Shown piece after piece: positions 1 through 11,130 of a DNA stretch of 64,000 bases; positions within the stretch are counted from its first letter, which is position 1; every line of letters starts with the position of its first letter. The position numbers and the translations under genes are program-made. Origin of the DNA: Monocercomonoides exilis (taxonomy: Eukaryota; Preaxostyla; Oxymonadida; Polymastigidae); NCBI GenBank assembly GCA_001643675.2, contig LSRY02000014.1:1288001-1352000 (forward strand), written 5' to 3'. The notes below the pieces were generated by a model that saw nothing but the letters and a program-made list of their open reading frames with translations, was not told the origin of the DNA and ran no database searches.

Positions 1-225
1 GGTTTTGGTGGAATTGGTGGGTTGTTGAGGTACAAAGTTGATTTTTCAACTCTTGATGCACATGAAGCTGATGGGTTGATGGAGGATGATGAAGCTATTG
101 GTTCTTCAAGCTCTTCTTCTTCTTCTTCTTCTGTTGCTTCGTCCACTGCAGCTGATGCAGGCTTCTTTGGAGACGAAATTATGGAAGAAAACCCGTTTGA
201 TGATGATATCTCTTCGTATTTTTGA
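1..225 (+). CDS. 3' end of an unrecognised protein (partial)
   Basis: The frame is open from the first base and ends at TGA 223-225, so the 5' part lies outside the window. About 74 residues are visible. They begin with a Gly-rich hydrophobic stretch (GFGGIGGLLRYKVDF), continue with an acidic segment, a run of ten Ser, a short Ala/Ser stretch, and an acidic tail ending in FDDDISSYF. An acidic, Ser-rich C-terminus is common in the other genes here. I do not recognise the family. The same frame stays open for another 195 codons after the TGA, so this stop may not be the whole story (see the entry at 226-810). Confidence 0.5.
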   Translation, partial: GFGGIGGLLRYKVDFSTLDAHEADGLMEDDEAIGSSSSSSSSSSVASSTAADAGFFGDEIMEENPFDDDISSYF

Positions 226-810
226 TGCTACTCTGACACAAATGATGCAAACAGAGCAGAAGGAGGAGAAAAAGAGAGGCGCACAAAAAGAAGAAGGGAG
301 AAAGAAAAGGGAACAAACAAGCAATGCGATGGGAACGCCTTCTGCTCTTTCTTTGGAGCCAAAGAAAAAGAACCAAAAACAGCCATCGGAAATAAAAGAA
401 AAGGAAAGAAGCATCAAAGCAGAATTCGACAAGGAAAAGAATCGCTATTAAAAGAAAGTATGCCAAAAAAGCCCGAAAGAGAAACTCAAATTACAACCAA
501 GAAAATAATTGAATCATCGAACTTTGCCGATGAATTGGTAAAAGAACGATCAGTTTACCAAAGGTTGGAGAAGCAGACTGTAGAAATTGAAAAGCAATTT
601 GAAGTCATCTTCAACCAAATGCGTTTGAACGGTCAAATGATGAATTCATTTTTCTTCGATTGTGATGAGTTATCTGGGTTGTACAAAAAGTGCATGAGTA
701 TTGCACAAAAATTTAGAAAAGTCTGGAGTAAGAAGAGATATAGAAAGAAAGAAAGAGGATTTCTTGGAGGGATGAGAAGGAAAAAGAAAAGAAAAAAAGG
801 AAGGTGCTAA
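226..810 (+). CDS. Basic coiled-coil-like open frame behind an in-frame TGA
   Basis: This frame continues that of the gene ending at 223-225 and has no stop for 195 codons. The first ATG is at 460, giving a 116-residue product. The part before that ATG is Lys/Arg/Glu-rich. After it comes an amphipathic segment (LVKERSVYQRLEKQTVEIEK) that looks coiled-coil-like, then a hydrophobic patch and a very basic end (KKKRKKGRC). Three readings are possible: a separate small gene from 460; the true C-terminal tail of the upstream gene, reached by removing the TGA in a 39-nt GT...AG segment (216-254) that would keep frame; or a chance frame in purine-rich DNA. A 39-nt intron would be shorter than any other intron seen here. 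Confidence 0.3.
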   Translation, partial: CYSDTNDANRAEGGEKERRTKRRREKEKGTNKQCDGNAFCSFFGAKEKEPKTAIGNKRKGKKHQSRIRQGKESLLKESMPKKPERETQITTKKIIESSNFADELVKERSVYQRLEKQTVEIEKQFEVIFNQMRLNGQMMNSFFFDCDELSGLYKKCMSIAQKFRKVWSKKRYRKKERGFLGGMRRKKKRKKGRC

Positions 811-1452
811 TGTATTTGTGCGATGTATTGTAAATTGTAGTTATAATTTACTCAAATTTCTTTGAATAATCAAATTGTGTTCTGAATGAAAGTGCATTTA
901 GAAATTTTATGGAACATTTATGAAACATTTATGAAAGACATTTGGCTCATAAAGATGTCTGAGTTAAGTTCATTCCATTTGTAGAAAATATCTCTGTCCC
1001 AACATAAAAGAGATATGAACATATATTTTTTTAACTTTTTTTTGACTTTTTTTTTCATTTATTTTTTATAATTTTATTGCCCCAATGCAAATATTTTTTT
1101 ATTTGGCCATTTGAAAGTTATTTTTTAAAGATATGGAGCAAAATTCTTGCATTAATGAAAAAAACAACGATTTATTCCAAACTTTTTTCTGTTGTTATGT
1201 CATTATTTGTATTTCATTCCTATGGAAAAGATTTTTTAGAAAAATAAAAAAATCGAGGAAAAAATTATATATGCTGAAAATACGGGAATGCTGGAATTCC
1301 TTAATTTCTTGTATATTGCAATTGTTAATATGGAATAGTGTTGATTTATGCATTTCTTTTTTATTGGAAATAAGTGTGTGATGTGGGGGTAAAAAACCTT
1401 AAAAAATGAATATATTATGGGAAAAAATTACAAAATAAATATTAAAAAATTT
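811..1452. other. AT-rich spacer
   Basis: This stretch is strongly AT-rich, with poly-T and poly-A runs and frequent stops in all frames. An 82-codon open frame at 1133-1381 has no recognisable motif, is rich in Phe, Ile and Lys as expected from base composition, and is probably chance. I see no RNA gene or clear repeat. Confidence 0.5.
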
Positions 1453-2400
1453 TTAGAGTTCGTAATCAGAAGTTTTTTCTTCTTCTTGTGACAGGCCCGA
1501 TGTTTCTTCTTCGCTGTTTTCTGAATCATTTTCCACTTGCTCATATTTTTCATTTTCTATCTCGTATTCACTGACAAATTCAAATATTTCCTAGAAATTA
1601 TATTCTTACGAGGCTTTGACCAAAACCATTGCAAGGTGATCTGCAATTAATGATTTTCGAACTCCGTTCGGTGGAAATGCTTTTCGCAAAGTTCCCCATA
1701 AACCTTCGATCGTGTTTGTGCATGCTTTTGTAACCGGCTCAACGAAATTCCTTTTGTGGCACACTGTTCTGTGTAGATATCCATACGTATTTAAGCATTC
1801 ATATGCCTTCCACTCATCGCTCATGATGATGGCTTCAGGCTTAATGTGTTCAAGAATAATTGGAAGAAGCGTTTCTTTTGTTCTGTTGTGGACAATCATC
1901 ACAAATCGAGGTCCTGCTCCTCCACCATCAAGCCTTTCCACTCCGCCAAACAAACAAATTTGCTCTTTTCTTCTTCCCCTTCAATTCTTTCTTCGACGCC
2001 AGACAGCTTCATCGATTTCGACGATCTTTCCTTTTTCTCCAATATGTATTTGCTTCAAATTCCACATCTTCATGCACACTGCCCTAAAAATGCCTGCACA
2101 AAATGCAACTGTATTGCGATAAATGCCTATTAATTCTGCAGTTTTGTTGATAGAAATTCCAACCCATTGTCACAAATGTGTTCAAAAAGTTTTTCCCAAT
2201 CCTATTTTTCTCTTTGAACACATAGTCCCATCAAAACAGATTTTTTGATTTTGCGGCAAGAACAGTTCCAATATCAAGAGTTCTTATCGTTCATTTGGAT
2301 TGTCATCCGTCTTCGGCATTTCTTGCACACAAAAACCTCGCCTTTGAAAAAACCATGTGAAACCAATCCCACGTCAAATCTTCGTTGTGAAATATGGCAA
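1453..2400 (-). pseudogene. Broken Merlin/IS1016-type (ISXO2-like) transposase
   Basis: Reading the minus strand gives the landmarks of the IS1595/ISXO2-like DDE family, called Merlin in eukaryotes. In order these are a zinc-ribbon-like segment (VCKKCRRRMTIQ ... YWNCSCRK), a helix-turn-helix-like segment (INKTAELIGIYRNTVAFCAG), the first catalytic region IVEIDEAVWRRRKN, then FGGVERLDGG, the second Asp in IIMSDEWKAYECL, and the third region TNTIEGLWGTLRKAFPPNG. The longest intact piece is 1606-1953. It is broken by TGA at 2274-2276 and at 1981-1983, a frameshift near 2190, and TAA/TAG stops near 1600, after which an acidic tail can still be read down to TAA at 1453-1455. The family is sure; the exact ends and target-site duplication were not found. 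Confidence 0.85.
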
Positions 2401-2803
2401 AATTTTTTTGAAAAGTTCCATGACTTTAATTTTGTCCCACAAAAGATCAAAAAAGATCACAAGATTTCGATCATTCCGTTCCCATTTTATATTATATTTA
2501 TTATTGTGTTATCTTTTTTTGCTCCTATCAACAATAATTGAGTTTCTAATATGCAAATATTTCGTCAACATTTATATTTTTCGTCGTTTGAGCGTTGATA
2601 AATATCATTTTTCTGTTCATTTGTTTTTAATTTATTATTTGTCTTTGTTTTCATCTTTTTCATTGCATTCGTTTGAATATTCGTTTGATTTTTAAAAATA
2701 TAACGAAATTTTTATCATTTATACTTGTTGGAATAAGAATAGATGAAAAGTTGCTTGATTTGTCTTTTTCCTTGCGTTTTTCATTAAAAAAATATATCAA
2801 TTC
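2401..2803. other. AT-rich spacer
   Basis: T-rich sequence separates the Merlin remnant from the decayed gene that follows. Two overlapping plus-strand frames (2245-2541 and 2357-2695) are Phe/Ile/Leu-rich with no motif and look like chance. I see no repeat or RNA gene. Confidence 0.4.
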
Positions 2804-4766
2804 ATGGAAGGAAAAATTGCTCTAGATTTAAACAGGTGTGTTCAAAAAACAATTAAAAATCCAATAACAAAAATATCAGACAGAATATTATATTTAACTG
2901 ATGTAACATTTAAATTATGAAGGTTTAAAAGATTACTCATATTTTGTAATAAAAATTCTTTTCTTGAGTCACATTTATTTTCGCTGTTATTTTGACATTG
3001 GTTGATAAATAACTGATTGATCTTTCAGATGCTTCTGTTACAGCCGAGACAAATTAATTGGAATTAGAGTCTGACAATGATGCTGAGATGTGCTAAGGGA
3101 TTGAGATGCCTGATGTTGCTTGCGTGCATACATAGCAAATGTTATTGCAATAGCGCGGTGGGCGATGCTTTCTGTTCCGCAAGTGGAGTCGCTTCTGTAG
3201 CTTGTTGCATTGAAGGGCATAATGTCGGGGAGTAAGAGGATCTTTACAGTTGTGGATGTGATTGCGTTTCAGTTGATCTTCGATCTGTTTGACTTGTCGC
3301 TGCTGTGGAAGGCGAATGAGCTGTTGGTTTCACGATCGCTGCAGTTGAGGCGTGTGGTGGAGAAGCTGTTCAACTAAGTGATAGGGCGAAATGCTGCAGT
3401 ATGCAAAGTGGGAGAGAGAGAAAGAGAGAAAGAAGAAGTGAGGAAGGCGCTAGTGACTGCTGAGATAATAAAAGAGGATATATCATTATCGTCAGTGGCA
3501 ATTGATTTTGCATCGCTGAAGGAGCGAGAAAAGGCGGAGGAAGAAGGAGAAATAGAAGAATTCAAGCAGAAGAGCGGAGGACTCGTTGCTGTTTAATCTG
3601 TTGGTAAGCTGAAGGGAAGTGTTCTGATCCAACAAGGCAGTCAACGAATAAGGTGTGTGTTGAGCGGATAAGCGGCCTGCGACTGTACTGGACGAACTGA
3701 ACATGCTGCAGCCAAGAAGTCGGGCAGCTGTGGAGGTCAACTGAAAGAGATTCACCGGAAGCACAATACCGAAGAGGCGCTCTGCGCTAAAGCCGTGCAA
3801 GATTTTGGTTACATATGCAACAGTGTATGGCAGGGATGAAGCAGGCGATTGTGGAAGACTTGGCATACGAGTTTTGTGTTCTTGCCGAACGATTCGTGCA
3901 CAAAGCAGAGGAGCGCAAGTTTGGTTGTGGTATCTGCATCGATTGAAAGGAGCTGATTCTCCATGCTTTTCATGCTTCTTACAGCATACGCACAAGTTGT
4001 GCAATGGAGTGGCAGCGTAGGTTGGAATGGTACATAGATGATTGCGAAAATGTTAAGTTAAAAACAGCGGAGTGTGTTGAGAAGACTTGGGTACCAAAGA
4101 AGGAGCAGAAGCAGGAAATCTGGTAGATTTTGAGTAATTACAAGGTGATGATGTGAGTATAGACTATTGTGAGTGTGTTTGATCGCGCGTCTGAGGCGGA
4201 GACGCAGCTAACGGGGTTGGATGAGGGGAGGAAGACAAGGTTTCAGATAGCAAAGGTAGCGGTGTCGTTCTTCACTTCGGAAAAGAGGCTGGACACAGAT
4301 CAAGAAAACATCCAGTGAAGGCAGTCGTCAGTAGCGCCGCTGGGAAATACGATGGATTCGCAGTCTGAGCAGATACATAGGGTTGTGATGCAGAAGACTT
4401 GGAGGAAGGAGGTGAGCACAGTTGTAGGGGATACGATCTGTGGAGGAGCAGCAAGCGGAGAGAAGATGGCAGTCTCGATGGAGATGAAGAGAAATAAGAT
4501 GATGAACAGGATGATGGGAGAGGGAATGGGATGAACGCAGAACTGAAGAACATCTTTTTTTGGGGGGAGACAACAACGGTTGAGTTGAATGAAGCTACAA
4601 TGGAATTGAAGAGGAGGTGTGTGGTTATCTCGACGGAGGTGATTGCAGTGAAGGTAAGGAATTCTGTTTCAGTGGTGACAGACGATGAGCATGTGGCGGC
4701 GAAGGTGGTGGAGGTGGATCTAAGTCTGTGAGGCGGGAGATCGAAAACGGATGGAAGAAAAGGAGA

Positions 4767-4928
4767 AAGGAGGAGGAGGAGGAGGAGGAGAAGAAGAAGA
4801 AGAAGAAGAAGAAGAAGAAGGAGAAGGAGAAGAAGAAGAAGAAGAAGAAGAAGAAGAATTAAAAGGAGAAGAACGAGAAGAAGTGGAAGAAGAAGAGGAA
4901 GAAGAAGACGAAGACGAAGAAGAAGAAT
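4767..4928. repeat. GAA/GGA trinucleotide repeat tract
   Basis: A long run of AGA/AGG-type triplets interrupted by single changes. On the minus strand it gives an apparent poly-Leu open frame, which I treat as a shadow. A related 12-bp period (GGAAGAGGAGAA) recurs at about 5290-5342. Confidence 0.8.
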
Positions 4929-5629
4929 GAGGAGGAGAATCATGAGGCTAAAGTGAGAGCATTTGAAGAGTGTTGAGATGTGTTTGAGGAGTTGAGCAAG
5001 TTGCTTAAAGAAGAAGAAGAAGAAATTCTGAGAGCTTGGCGATCGATACGGCGAATTTTTGTGTGAGGAGATGACTGTTTCACAATTCAAAAAGGATTAG
5101 AAATTTTCTGTGAAAGCCATTCAGCTGAGTTTGGCAAGGAAAAAGAAGTTGATGATTAACCACAATTTTCTGGGCGCATATGATGTGAGGCTGTTTGAGG
5201 AATAATTCAGAGCCGGCTTTGTTTGCTGGGCCGAATGCAGTGGAGCAGGTGCCTGTGCCAGCAAGACTGGTGGAGTTGGGGCAGAAGGCGAAGAAAAGAG
5301 GAGAAGGAAGAGGAGAAGGAAGAGGAGAAGGAAGAGGAGAAGAATTACTAAAGAGGAGTGTGAGGATATGTGTGGCGCTTGTGGAGAATGTGAAAGTGAA
5401 GATGAAGAAGCAAGCGAGATATAAGAAAGAAGAGGAGAAGATGTTTGAGACAGTGCTTCGATCGGGATTGGATGTTGAGGGGTTGATTGAGGCAGAAGAA
5501 GAAGAAGAAAGAAGAAAGAGCAGTGTGAAAGGAGCATCGGCGCAAGCATTCAACGAAAGAGGGGTTTTGTCACAAGATGAAAGTACATATCAGAACGATG
5601 GAAGTGAAGATGATTTGAGTTTGCGTTTC

Positions 5630-5812
5630 GAATGAGACGGCAACGATAAAGCTAATGGAGCTTGTGCAGAATAAAGAAGGGATTCTGCCTGACATGCAGA
5701 AGATTATTTTCAACGATGTGCAGCTGAGTGACATGCGCGCAATGGGCGGGTGAAACATTCGGAACAATGACGAGCTGAAGCTGATGCTGTGTCTGCTTGG
5801 AGGTGCAACAGA
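5630..5812 (+). other. Ubiquitin-like domain relic
   Basis: Within the decayed gene one frame reads ATIKLMELVQNKEGILPDMQ, then KIIFNDVQLSDMRAMGG, a TGA at 5751-5753, then NIRNNDELKLMLCLLGG. This lines up along its length with the ubiquitin fold: the helix with an I-Q-x-K-E-G-I-P-P-D-Q-Q pattern, the Q-R-L-I-F-A-G-K-Q-L-E-D strand and turn, and the final L-x-L-x-L-R-G-G. Divergence from ubiquitin is large, so it is more likely a ubiquitin-like domain inside a bigger protein than a decayed polyubiquitin unit. The stop falls where ubiquitin has S-D-Y-N-I. Confidence 0.6.
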
Positions 5813-6030
5813 AGCGAAATAGCAGATGAGGCAGACGAAGCAGATTGAAAGAGAGGTGAGGTTGAGTGGTAGAATGGCAATGTCGATGGTTGAGACGGCA
5901 GGAACAGGTGTATTGGCAGTGTTGATGCTGATAACGTTGATACAATCGAATGCAATACAGAGGATGAGCAAGCAGGAGCGATGCCTCGAAGAGCATTTCA
6001 GATTGTCCACTCTTTTTGAGCTGATGTTCA

Positions 6031-6113
6031 GTTAAGTACTAAGAAGTTGTTGAATATGGTCACAGAGAATAAGCATTATGACTTTGGTTTTGCTTCTTTT
6101 AACTCTTTTGCAG
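6031..6113 (+). other. Probable retained intron in the decayed gene
   Basis: A stretch beginning GTTAAG and ending with the T-rich acceptor TTTTAACTCTTTTGCAG separates two coding-like pieces, one ending STLFELMFS and one beginning with a Gly/Glu-rich segment. It shows that the decayed locus was once a spliced gene and not a processed copy. Confidence 0.45.
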
Positions 6114-8432
6114 ATGGTGGTGGAGGTGATGTTGAGGAAGAAGAAGAGATAGCACCAATTGCAAAGTTTCAGTTGGATGAACATTTGAAGGAGGAGAGGG
6201 AGAAATAATATCATCACGTAGCTTCTTTTCTAAATGCTCTAATTGAGTGGAGCCATTTCTGTCTGGGTTATTTGTGGAATCTGCTTGGATGTGAGGGACA
6301 AGATGTGGGAAGCGATACGTGTAAGTGGGAGATGGCTTTTCCTTTTGAGTCAGCGAATATGATTGAAGGTACTGATACGTTTACGTCAGCAGCGTTTGAA
6401 GCCGCACTGATAGATGTTTGTGCGCTGCAGGTTTGCATGGAGAAGGCATAAGAGACGAGTTGAGGAAGGGGATGTTCTTCAATTTGGAGAATGAAAACAG
6501 CAGCTGTGCTGTTTGTGAAGTAGATGAATTCGTTTGATGAAAAGAAAGAAGAAGTGGGATAGGAAGGAGAGAGAGAATGATAAATGCAAACAAGGTAACA
6601 CAGATTTTGGTTAAATGTGCCAGGCAAATGCTTGCAGATGAAGTCGGTAGTTGTGAAGGAGTTTGTGTATGATGCGAGCGAAGAGTGGGAGGTGAATGAG
6701 GAGGGCAAAAGGTGAGGAAGGATGGAGAGTGGGAGAAGATGCGAGCCGGGTTAGTATGTGTGTGTGATGTGGTACTGAATAACACGATGAGAGTGAAGAG
6801 TTCGGTGATGGTGCAAATACAAGCGCCAGGAGAGTTGATCCTGCAACAAATGTGCAGCGAGACAAGAACACAGAGCATTGTTCTAAAGGTGTATGGTACG
6901 CAGATGTCGTTGCATGAATTCTTTTTTCCAATGAGACAAGTGTATAGCGCTATCCTGTGCGTGCGGCAATGCGGGAGCATGACGTGTGTTGCAGACGAGA
7001 GGGAGGGAACCGAGTGAGGGCAGAAACAGAAGGAACAATGGATGAAAAAGTTCGAAGAGGCTGCTCATATTTGTCGCAGGAGGAAGAGAAGGAAGTTTTT
7101 TTCAAGTATCAGGAAAAGGAGAATTATTACCGAGCAGATGTGGAATTTTCAATGAAATTGTTACGGATGGATGTGAAGAATGTGCTTGAGAGAGTGATTG
7201 TGTGATGTTTCCTGCGTGTGAAGATGCACGTGGTGAAGGGAGATGTGTGTGCAAGAGTATCCCCAGCTGATCAATGTGCAAACTTTTGTGTTTGTGCCAA
7301 AGGAAGAAGTTATCAAGTTAGTAGATTTTTATTCAATTATCGAAGAAGGATTCATCCCTCAAATCCGTTGGATTACAAACAAAAGAAGCTATCAAAAGAT
7401 CCTCCATTCACTTTCACTTCGTTTTCATTCCCTGCACGTAACATCATCAAGCCTCATTTTGACTTCATTGTGCTTCCACATCCTGGAAATGCGCTCGAAT
7501 TCATATCTTTGTCTGTTGCGTAATTGATGAAACAAAAGTTGGCTATTAACAACAAACCTTTCAATTCAAAAATATGTTCAAATAATTAATTTAATTATAA
7601 AATTTATGGTCTAAACAAAATGAAAACCACTAAAATTATACAATTTTCATATGCATTGAACATGTGGAGGCAAATTTTATTTCAGAGAAAAGTTCAGATA
7701 CAGATTGAACATAAAAAAACTTCTGATATAACAAATTACTAAATAACATGAGAATAAAAATTTTTCGAACAAAAATTATTAAGGAACACGTTGTGAACTT
7801 TATGTATCAACAATTTCATGATATACCAAAAATTATTATCGCATATTCATCGAAAATTCTCAATTTTTATTTTGATCCAAATCTTGGATATATTATTTTT
7901 TGTTTCAAAAATTTTTTCCTTATATAGAGGTTTGTAATGAACCAACAAATATCATTATGAAAGTTTGATATATCCATTTGTATAATGGTAACGGAATGAT
8001 TAAAAAATAACTTCCATGGGTCAGATTTTTGATCTGATGTCACTTTTCAAAAAAATTTAGCCATATGTCTAATAACTCACCAGTTAAGTGTATCTCTCAT
8101 TCTGGAGCTGCCATCAAATTAGAAAATTGAAGATCACGAACTAATTTTTGAATAATAAAATGTATAGATCAAAATTTGTATGTTTTTTTATTTCGGTGCA
8201 GAACGAACTCCGATCAATATTGTTTGCTATCATTGCATAATTATTTGTTTTGCATTTGTTTAAACCTGGTTTTTTTCAATTATTCACATTCCCGTATAAT
8301 AAGCATATGCCGAAAAAATTAGTGAACAATATGTGGAAAAAAATCCAAAAAACAAAAAACTTACGTCCTATTTGATGTGATTATGAACATATAATGCTTC
8401 TCAAAACTTTAAAAAATTATATGATAAATTAT

Positions 8433-8705
8433 TGAACAAATGGAGCAGAATATTACACTTCAGGCATTTTCATTGAAAAATTATGTAAATTGAATGAATA
8501 TTTTGTGATCCATAAAACTCATTTGAAATAGATTAATTGTTTTTCACACTTGTGAGATCGCAAAAGTTTCAGAAATTATATAAATGATGTTTGCTTTAGG
8601 AGATGAAAATACTTTTTTTTGAAATCCGGTGAAGTTATTGAAAATTATGAGTGTAATAAATATTTCTTGCACAGTGCATAAAATGCTGATAGTTCATATT
8701 TTCTT
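8433..8705 (+). repeat. Dispersed repeat family A, copy 1
   Basis: Shares a series of blocks in the same order with 22193-22465 and 26858-27135: an ATGG...AATATT start, CTTCAGGCATTTTCATTGAA, AAAAATTATGTA, a GATGTTTGCTTA-like block, GAAAT(C/T)CGGTGAA or TCTGAGAAAG, and a TTGCACAGTGC or TTGTGCAAAA block near the end. Its function is unknown. No coding potential is seen. Confidence 0.6.
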
Positions 8706-8807
8706 TTAAATTTCGAAATTTCCTTCAAAAAAAGTCTCTCGGTTTTTTCATGTGAGCAAAGCCTCTACTCCACCCTTGATATCAAATGCGTTCATCTATA
8801 ACTTCAT

Positions 8808-8858
8808 CACTTCTTCTTCTTCTTCTTCTCCTTCTTCTTCTTCTTCTTCTTCTTGTTT
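8808..8858. repeat. CTT trinucleotide microsatellite
   Basis: About 17 units of CTT/TTC with one CTCC interruption, in the AT-rich spacer. The plus-strand poly-Leu frame across it is not a gene. Confidence 0.85.
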
Positions 8859-9848
8859 TCATTAGGAATATCATCTTTTCAGTGATTTTGTGGAAAGAAA
8901 AAGAAAAAGAAAAAGTGAAAAAAGTTTGGAGTCTTCTTTCTTCACTGTTTAGCCTTCTGGTTCCTTTGAAATATTTGAAATAGATTTTCTTTTATTGTTT
9001 TTTAATTCTCATAATCCAATTTGTCATCGTCCTTTGAATCTCGTCTACTCTCAGATCAATAAATAATAAACAAAAATCATCTTTATTGTTCATCTACTTT
9101 TTTTATTGAGAAAATTTTGTTTAACCAAATGAGTCAAAGCAAAGAAATCATTGGATCATTCTTGAAATATTTTCTGGCGTTTTGCAAAACAAATTTTGAT
9201 TAAAACTTGATTTTCCATTACAAAGTCTTGGACAAAACTTTGAAAAGGGACAAAACCCGAGAATGCGTATCGAAAAACTCAAAAAAAAAGTGAAAGAAAT
9301 AAATACTGAAAAAAGGAAACATCTTCCTTTTGTTCTTCAATGGAACTATGTTTGACTTTTTATGTTATGATGAAATTATTGAACAAATTCAATTTGATAA
9401 ATGGATCACAAAGTTATAATGTTGGCTTTTTCCTTCGATATGTGTGTATTATGTTTCAAAACATATTTTTTCATTCATAATTTTCGATTTAAAAATTATC
9501 CTTGAATGCTGTGTGTTGAACGCTGAAAGGAGAACAGGCATATTCAAGAAATCATCTCCTTTATTTCAGTGAAAACATTTGTTTTTCAAAAAGTTGTGAT
9601 GAATTCAGCGTTTGAATTCAAAATCTCTTACCAATGATTAACAACCTTTGAAAAATTTATACCCAGAAAAAAGTTATGATTTCAAAAATAATCACCCATG
9701 TCTCCTCTTCCTTCGCCTTCAGAACTTTTGAATGTTTTTGCAACTGCAGAATTTCGAAGATAAAAATCAAAAGTTGAAATCTTGAATTTTCTTATTTCAA
9801 GAAAAGAGATTTCACACCAAAGCATAATATCAAAATGCTTAGTCTTTC

Positions 9849-11130
9849 ATTCCACACTATATCGACAAACATCATCTTTGAAACAATGAAGAGAATTCCA
9901 ACATAATGGCAGACAGAATTTGTTCAATATCGAGAAACAAGAAGAAATAGAAGAATGTGCCAAATCTCTTTATCTTTCAACAGATAAAATGACATTCAAA
10001 GACATCATTAAAATTGTTTGGTTTTTGTTTTGAATTTTCTATTATCTTTTTTGATGTTGTATTTTCAGGCTGAACATGTCATGCAAAGAAAAAACAGAAA
10101 TAAAAATGATGATGGAAAATTAACGGATATTAATGAAAAATGGTCAAGACTGAACAAAAAAGAAGCAATGCTTTTGAAATGGAAAAACCAAAATCTGTTG
10201 TTGTAAAAAGGTTGCAAGCATCCTTATCAACAAATATTTTTGCATGGTTTCCATAACGGTGCGATATGGTTCGAACAAAATTTGCGCCGATCTGATATTA
10301 AATATAGACGAAACAGGAGTCAGTTTGTGTAAAAAGGATGACAATTTCGTAATCAAACGACAGATCAAGAAGACTAAATGTTACACTCCCAACAACATCA
10401 TCCCAACGCAAAATTGGTATTCGGAGTTTTTGCAGATGGATCTTCCATAGATCCAGTGATGATTTGGCACTCAAAAACTGTTCCAAAAGATCTTGCAGTT
10501 TTTTAATATCAACGAATTGAAATTGTGGCAAACGGAAGCGGATGGATAACAAAAAAGAACTCTGAAGAAATCATGCTGAAAAACGTTTAATCCGCTGTTA
10601 ACAAAAAAAGAATTGAACTGCATGGATCGGAAGCATCTGCACTTATTACAATGGATGGGCATTCATCGAGGCTTTGCTGGCCTGTCATAACATGATGTCG
10701 TGAACATTATATTGAAATGGTTTTTCTTCCTTCGCACACCACACATTTGACACAATCGCTTGATCGCTATGTGTTTGCCCAATTCAAAAAAAGACAGCAT
10801 TCATCATTTAAGCCTCCAACAGAAAGTGGAATTTCATCATATCGAAAAGCACTTGTGCCAGCATTGGCAGATGCTGTGAGTACTGCGCTTGACACAAGAA
10901 CGATTAAACAATCCTTCTTCGCTTGCAACATAGAGCCATTTGATCCTTCCATTGTTTTTGACCGACTGCTCAATCAGTCTTCAATTACAAAAATATCTTC
11001 AATAAATTCATCGGACTATGCTTCAAATGGTGTTTCAAACATGAAAGTTCTAACATGCAATGATTTTGTACAGGACAACGAACCAAGTGAAGAAGGCTTG
11101 AAAAATTTTTTCAATATTGGAATGGAATGA
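9849..11130 (+). pseudogene. Broken pogo/Tigger-like (DDE_1) transposase, copy 1
   Basis: The N-terminal DNA-binding part is readable as a psq-like piece (STLYRQTSSLKQ), then NGRQNLFNIEKQEEIEE. An intron follows (GTTTGG near 10015 to TTTTCAG near 10069), then AEHVMQRKN. The DDE_1 catalytic core shows the first Asp in LILNIDETGV (near 10300), the KLVFGVFADGSSIDPVMIW block, the second Asp in ALITMDGHSSR (near 10650), and the family signature FLPSHTTHLTQSLDRYVFAQ (10720-10790) followed by a helical C-terminus to 11130. It is broken by TGA at 9887-9889, TAA at 10204, a frameshift near 10400 and further stops at 10504 and near 10588 and 10688. The third catalytic residue was not placed. Confidence 0.8.

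Larger units (their letters stand above)
2804..7527 (+). pseudogene. Decayed multi-exon gene with a ubiquitin-like domain
   Basis: Unlike its AT-rich flanks, this block is G/A-rich and protein-like on the plus strand but is cut by many stops and frameshifts. A plausible first exon (2804-2835, MEGKIALDLN) ends at GTGTGT. A matching acceptor lies at 3028, and the joined frame continues through stops to a helical segment (QLIFDLFDLSLLWKANELLV). Another helical stretch is near 3810-4300 (IVEDLAYEFCVLAERFVHKAEE is split by a stop soon after). A ubiquitin-like fold can be read at 5630-5812. An intron with clean ends lies at 6031-6113. The last readable piece ends near 7523, reading FDFIVLPHPGNALEF. 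Many breaks are TGA where CGA or TGG would fit, as expected from transitions. The parent family was not recognised; a large helical-repeat ubiquitin-pathway protein is a guess. Confidence 0.55.
7528..9840. other. AT-rich spacer with repeat fragments
   Basis: This is about 2.3 kb of very AT-rich sequence with no credible gene. It holds a single MITE-type terminal sequence near 8043-8072 (CTTTTCAAAAAAATTTAGCC), one copy of a dispersed repeat (8433-8705), a CTT tract (8808-8858) and, near 9680-9705, a sequence ending in AAAATAATCACCC that matches the ends of the element at 22566-22821. Confidence 0.5.

Noticed and set aside
1595-1625. 19-nt GT...AG segment spanning two stops in the Merlin relic as a tiny intron
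   Set aside because: Its length is not a multiple of three while the flanking frames are already aligned, so removing it would break the frame.
1606-1953. Bacterial contamination suggested by an IS1595-like transposase
   Set aside because: Flanks are AT-rich eukaryotic spacer and a spliced relic gene; Merlin is the known eukaryotic branch of this family.
4272-5090. 272-codon minus-strand frame with a long poly-Leu run
   Set aside because: It is the reverse of the GAA-type triplet tract and adjoining G/A-rich relic; the plus strand carries the protein-like signal.
223-10000. TGA read as a sense codon, because many relic frames are broken by TGA
   Set aside because: The DNAAF5-like gene ends at a sensible TGA, relics also contain TAA and TAG stops, and TGA excess is expected when CGA and TGG decay by transition.
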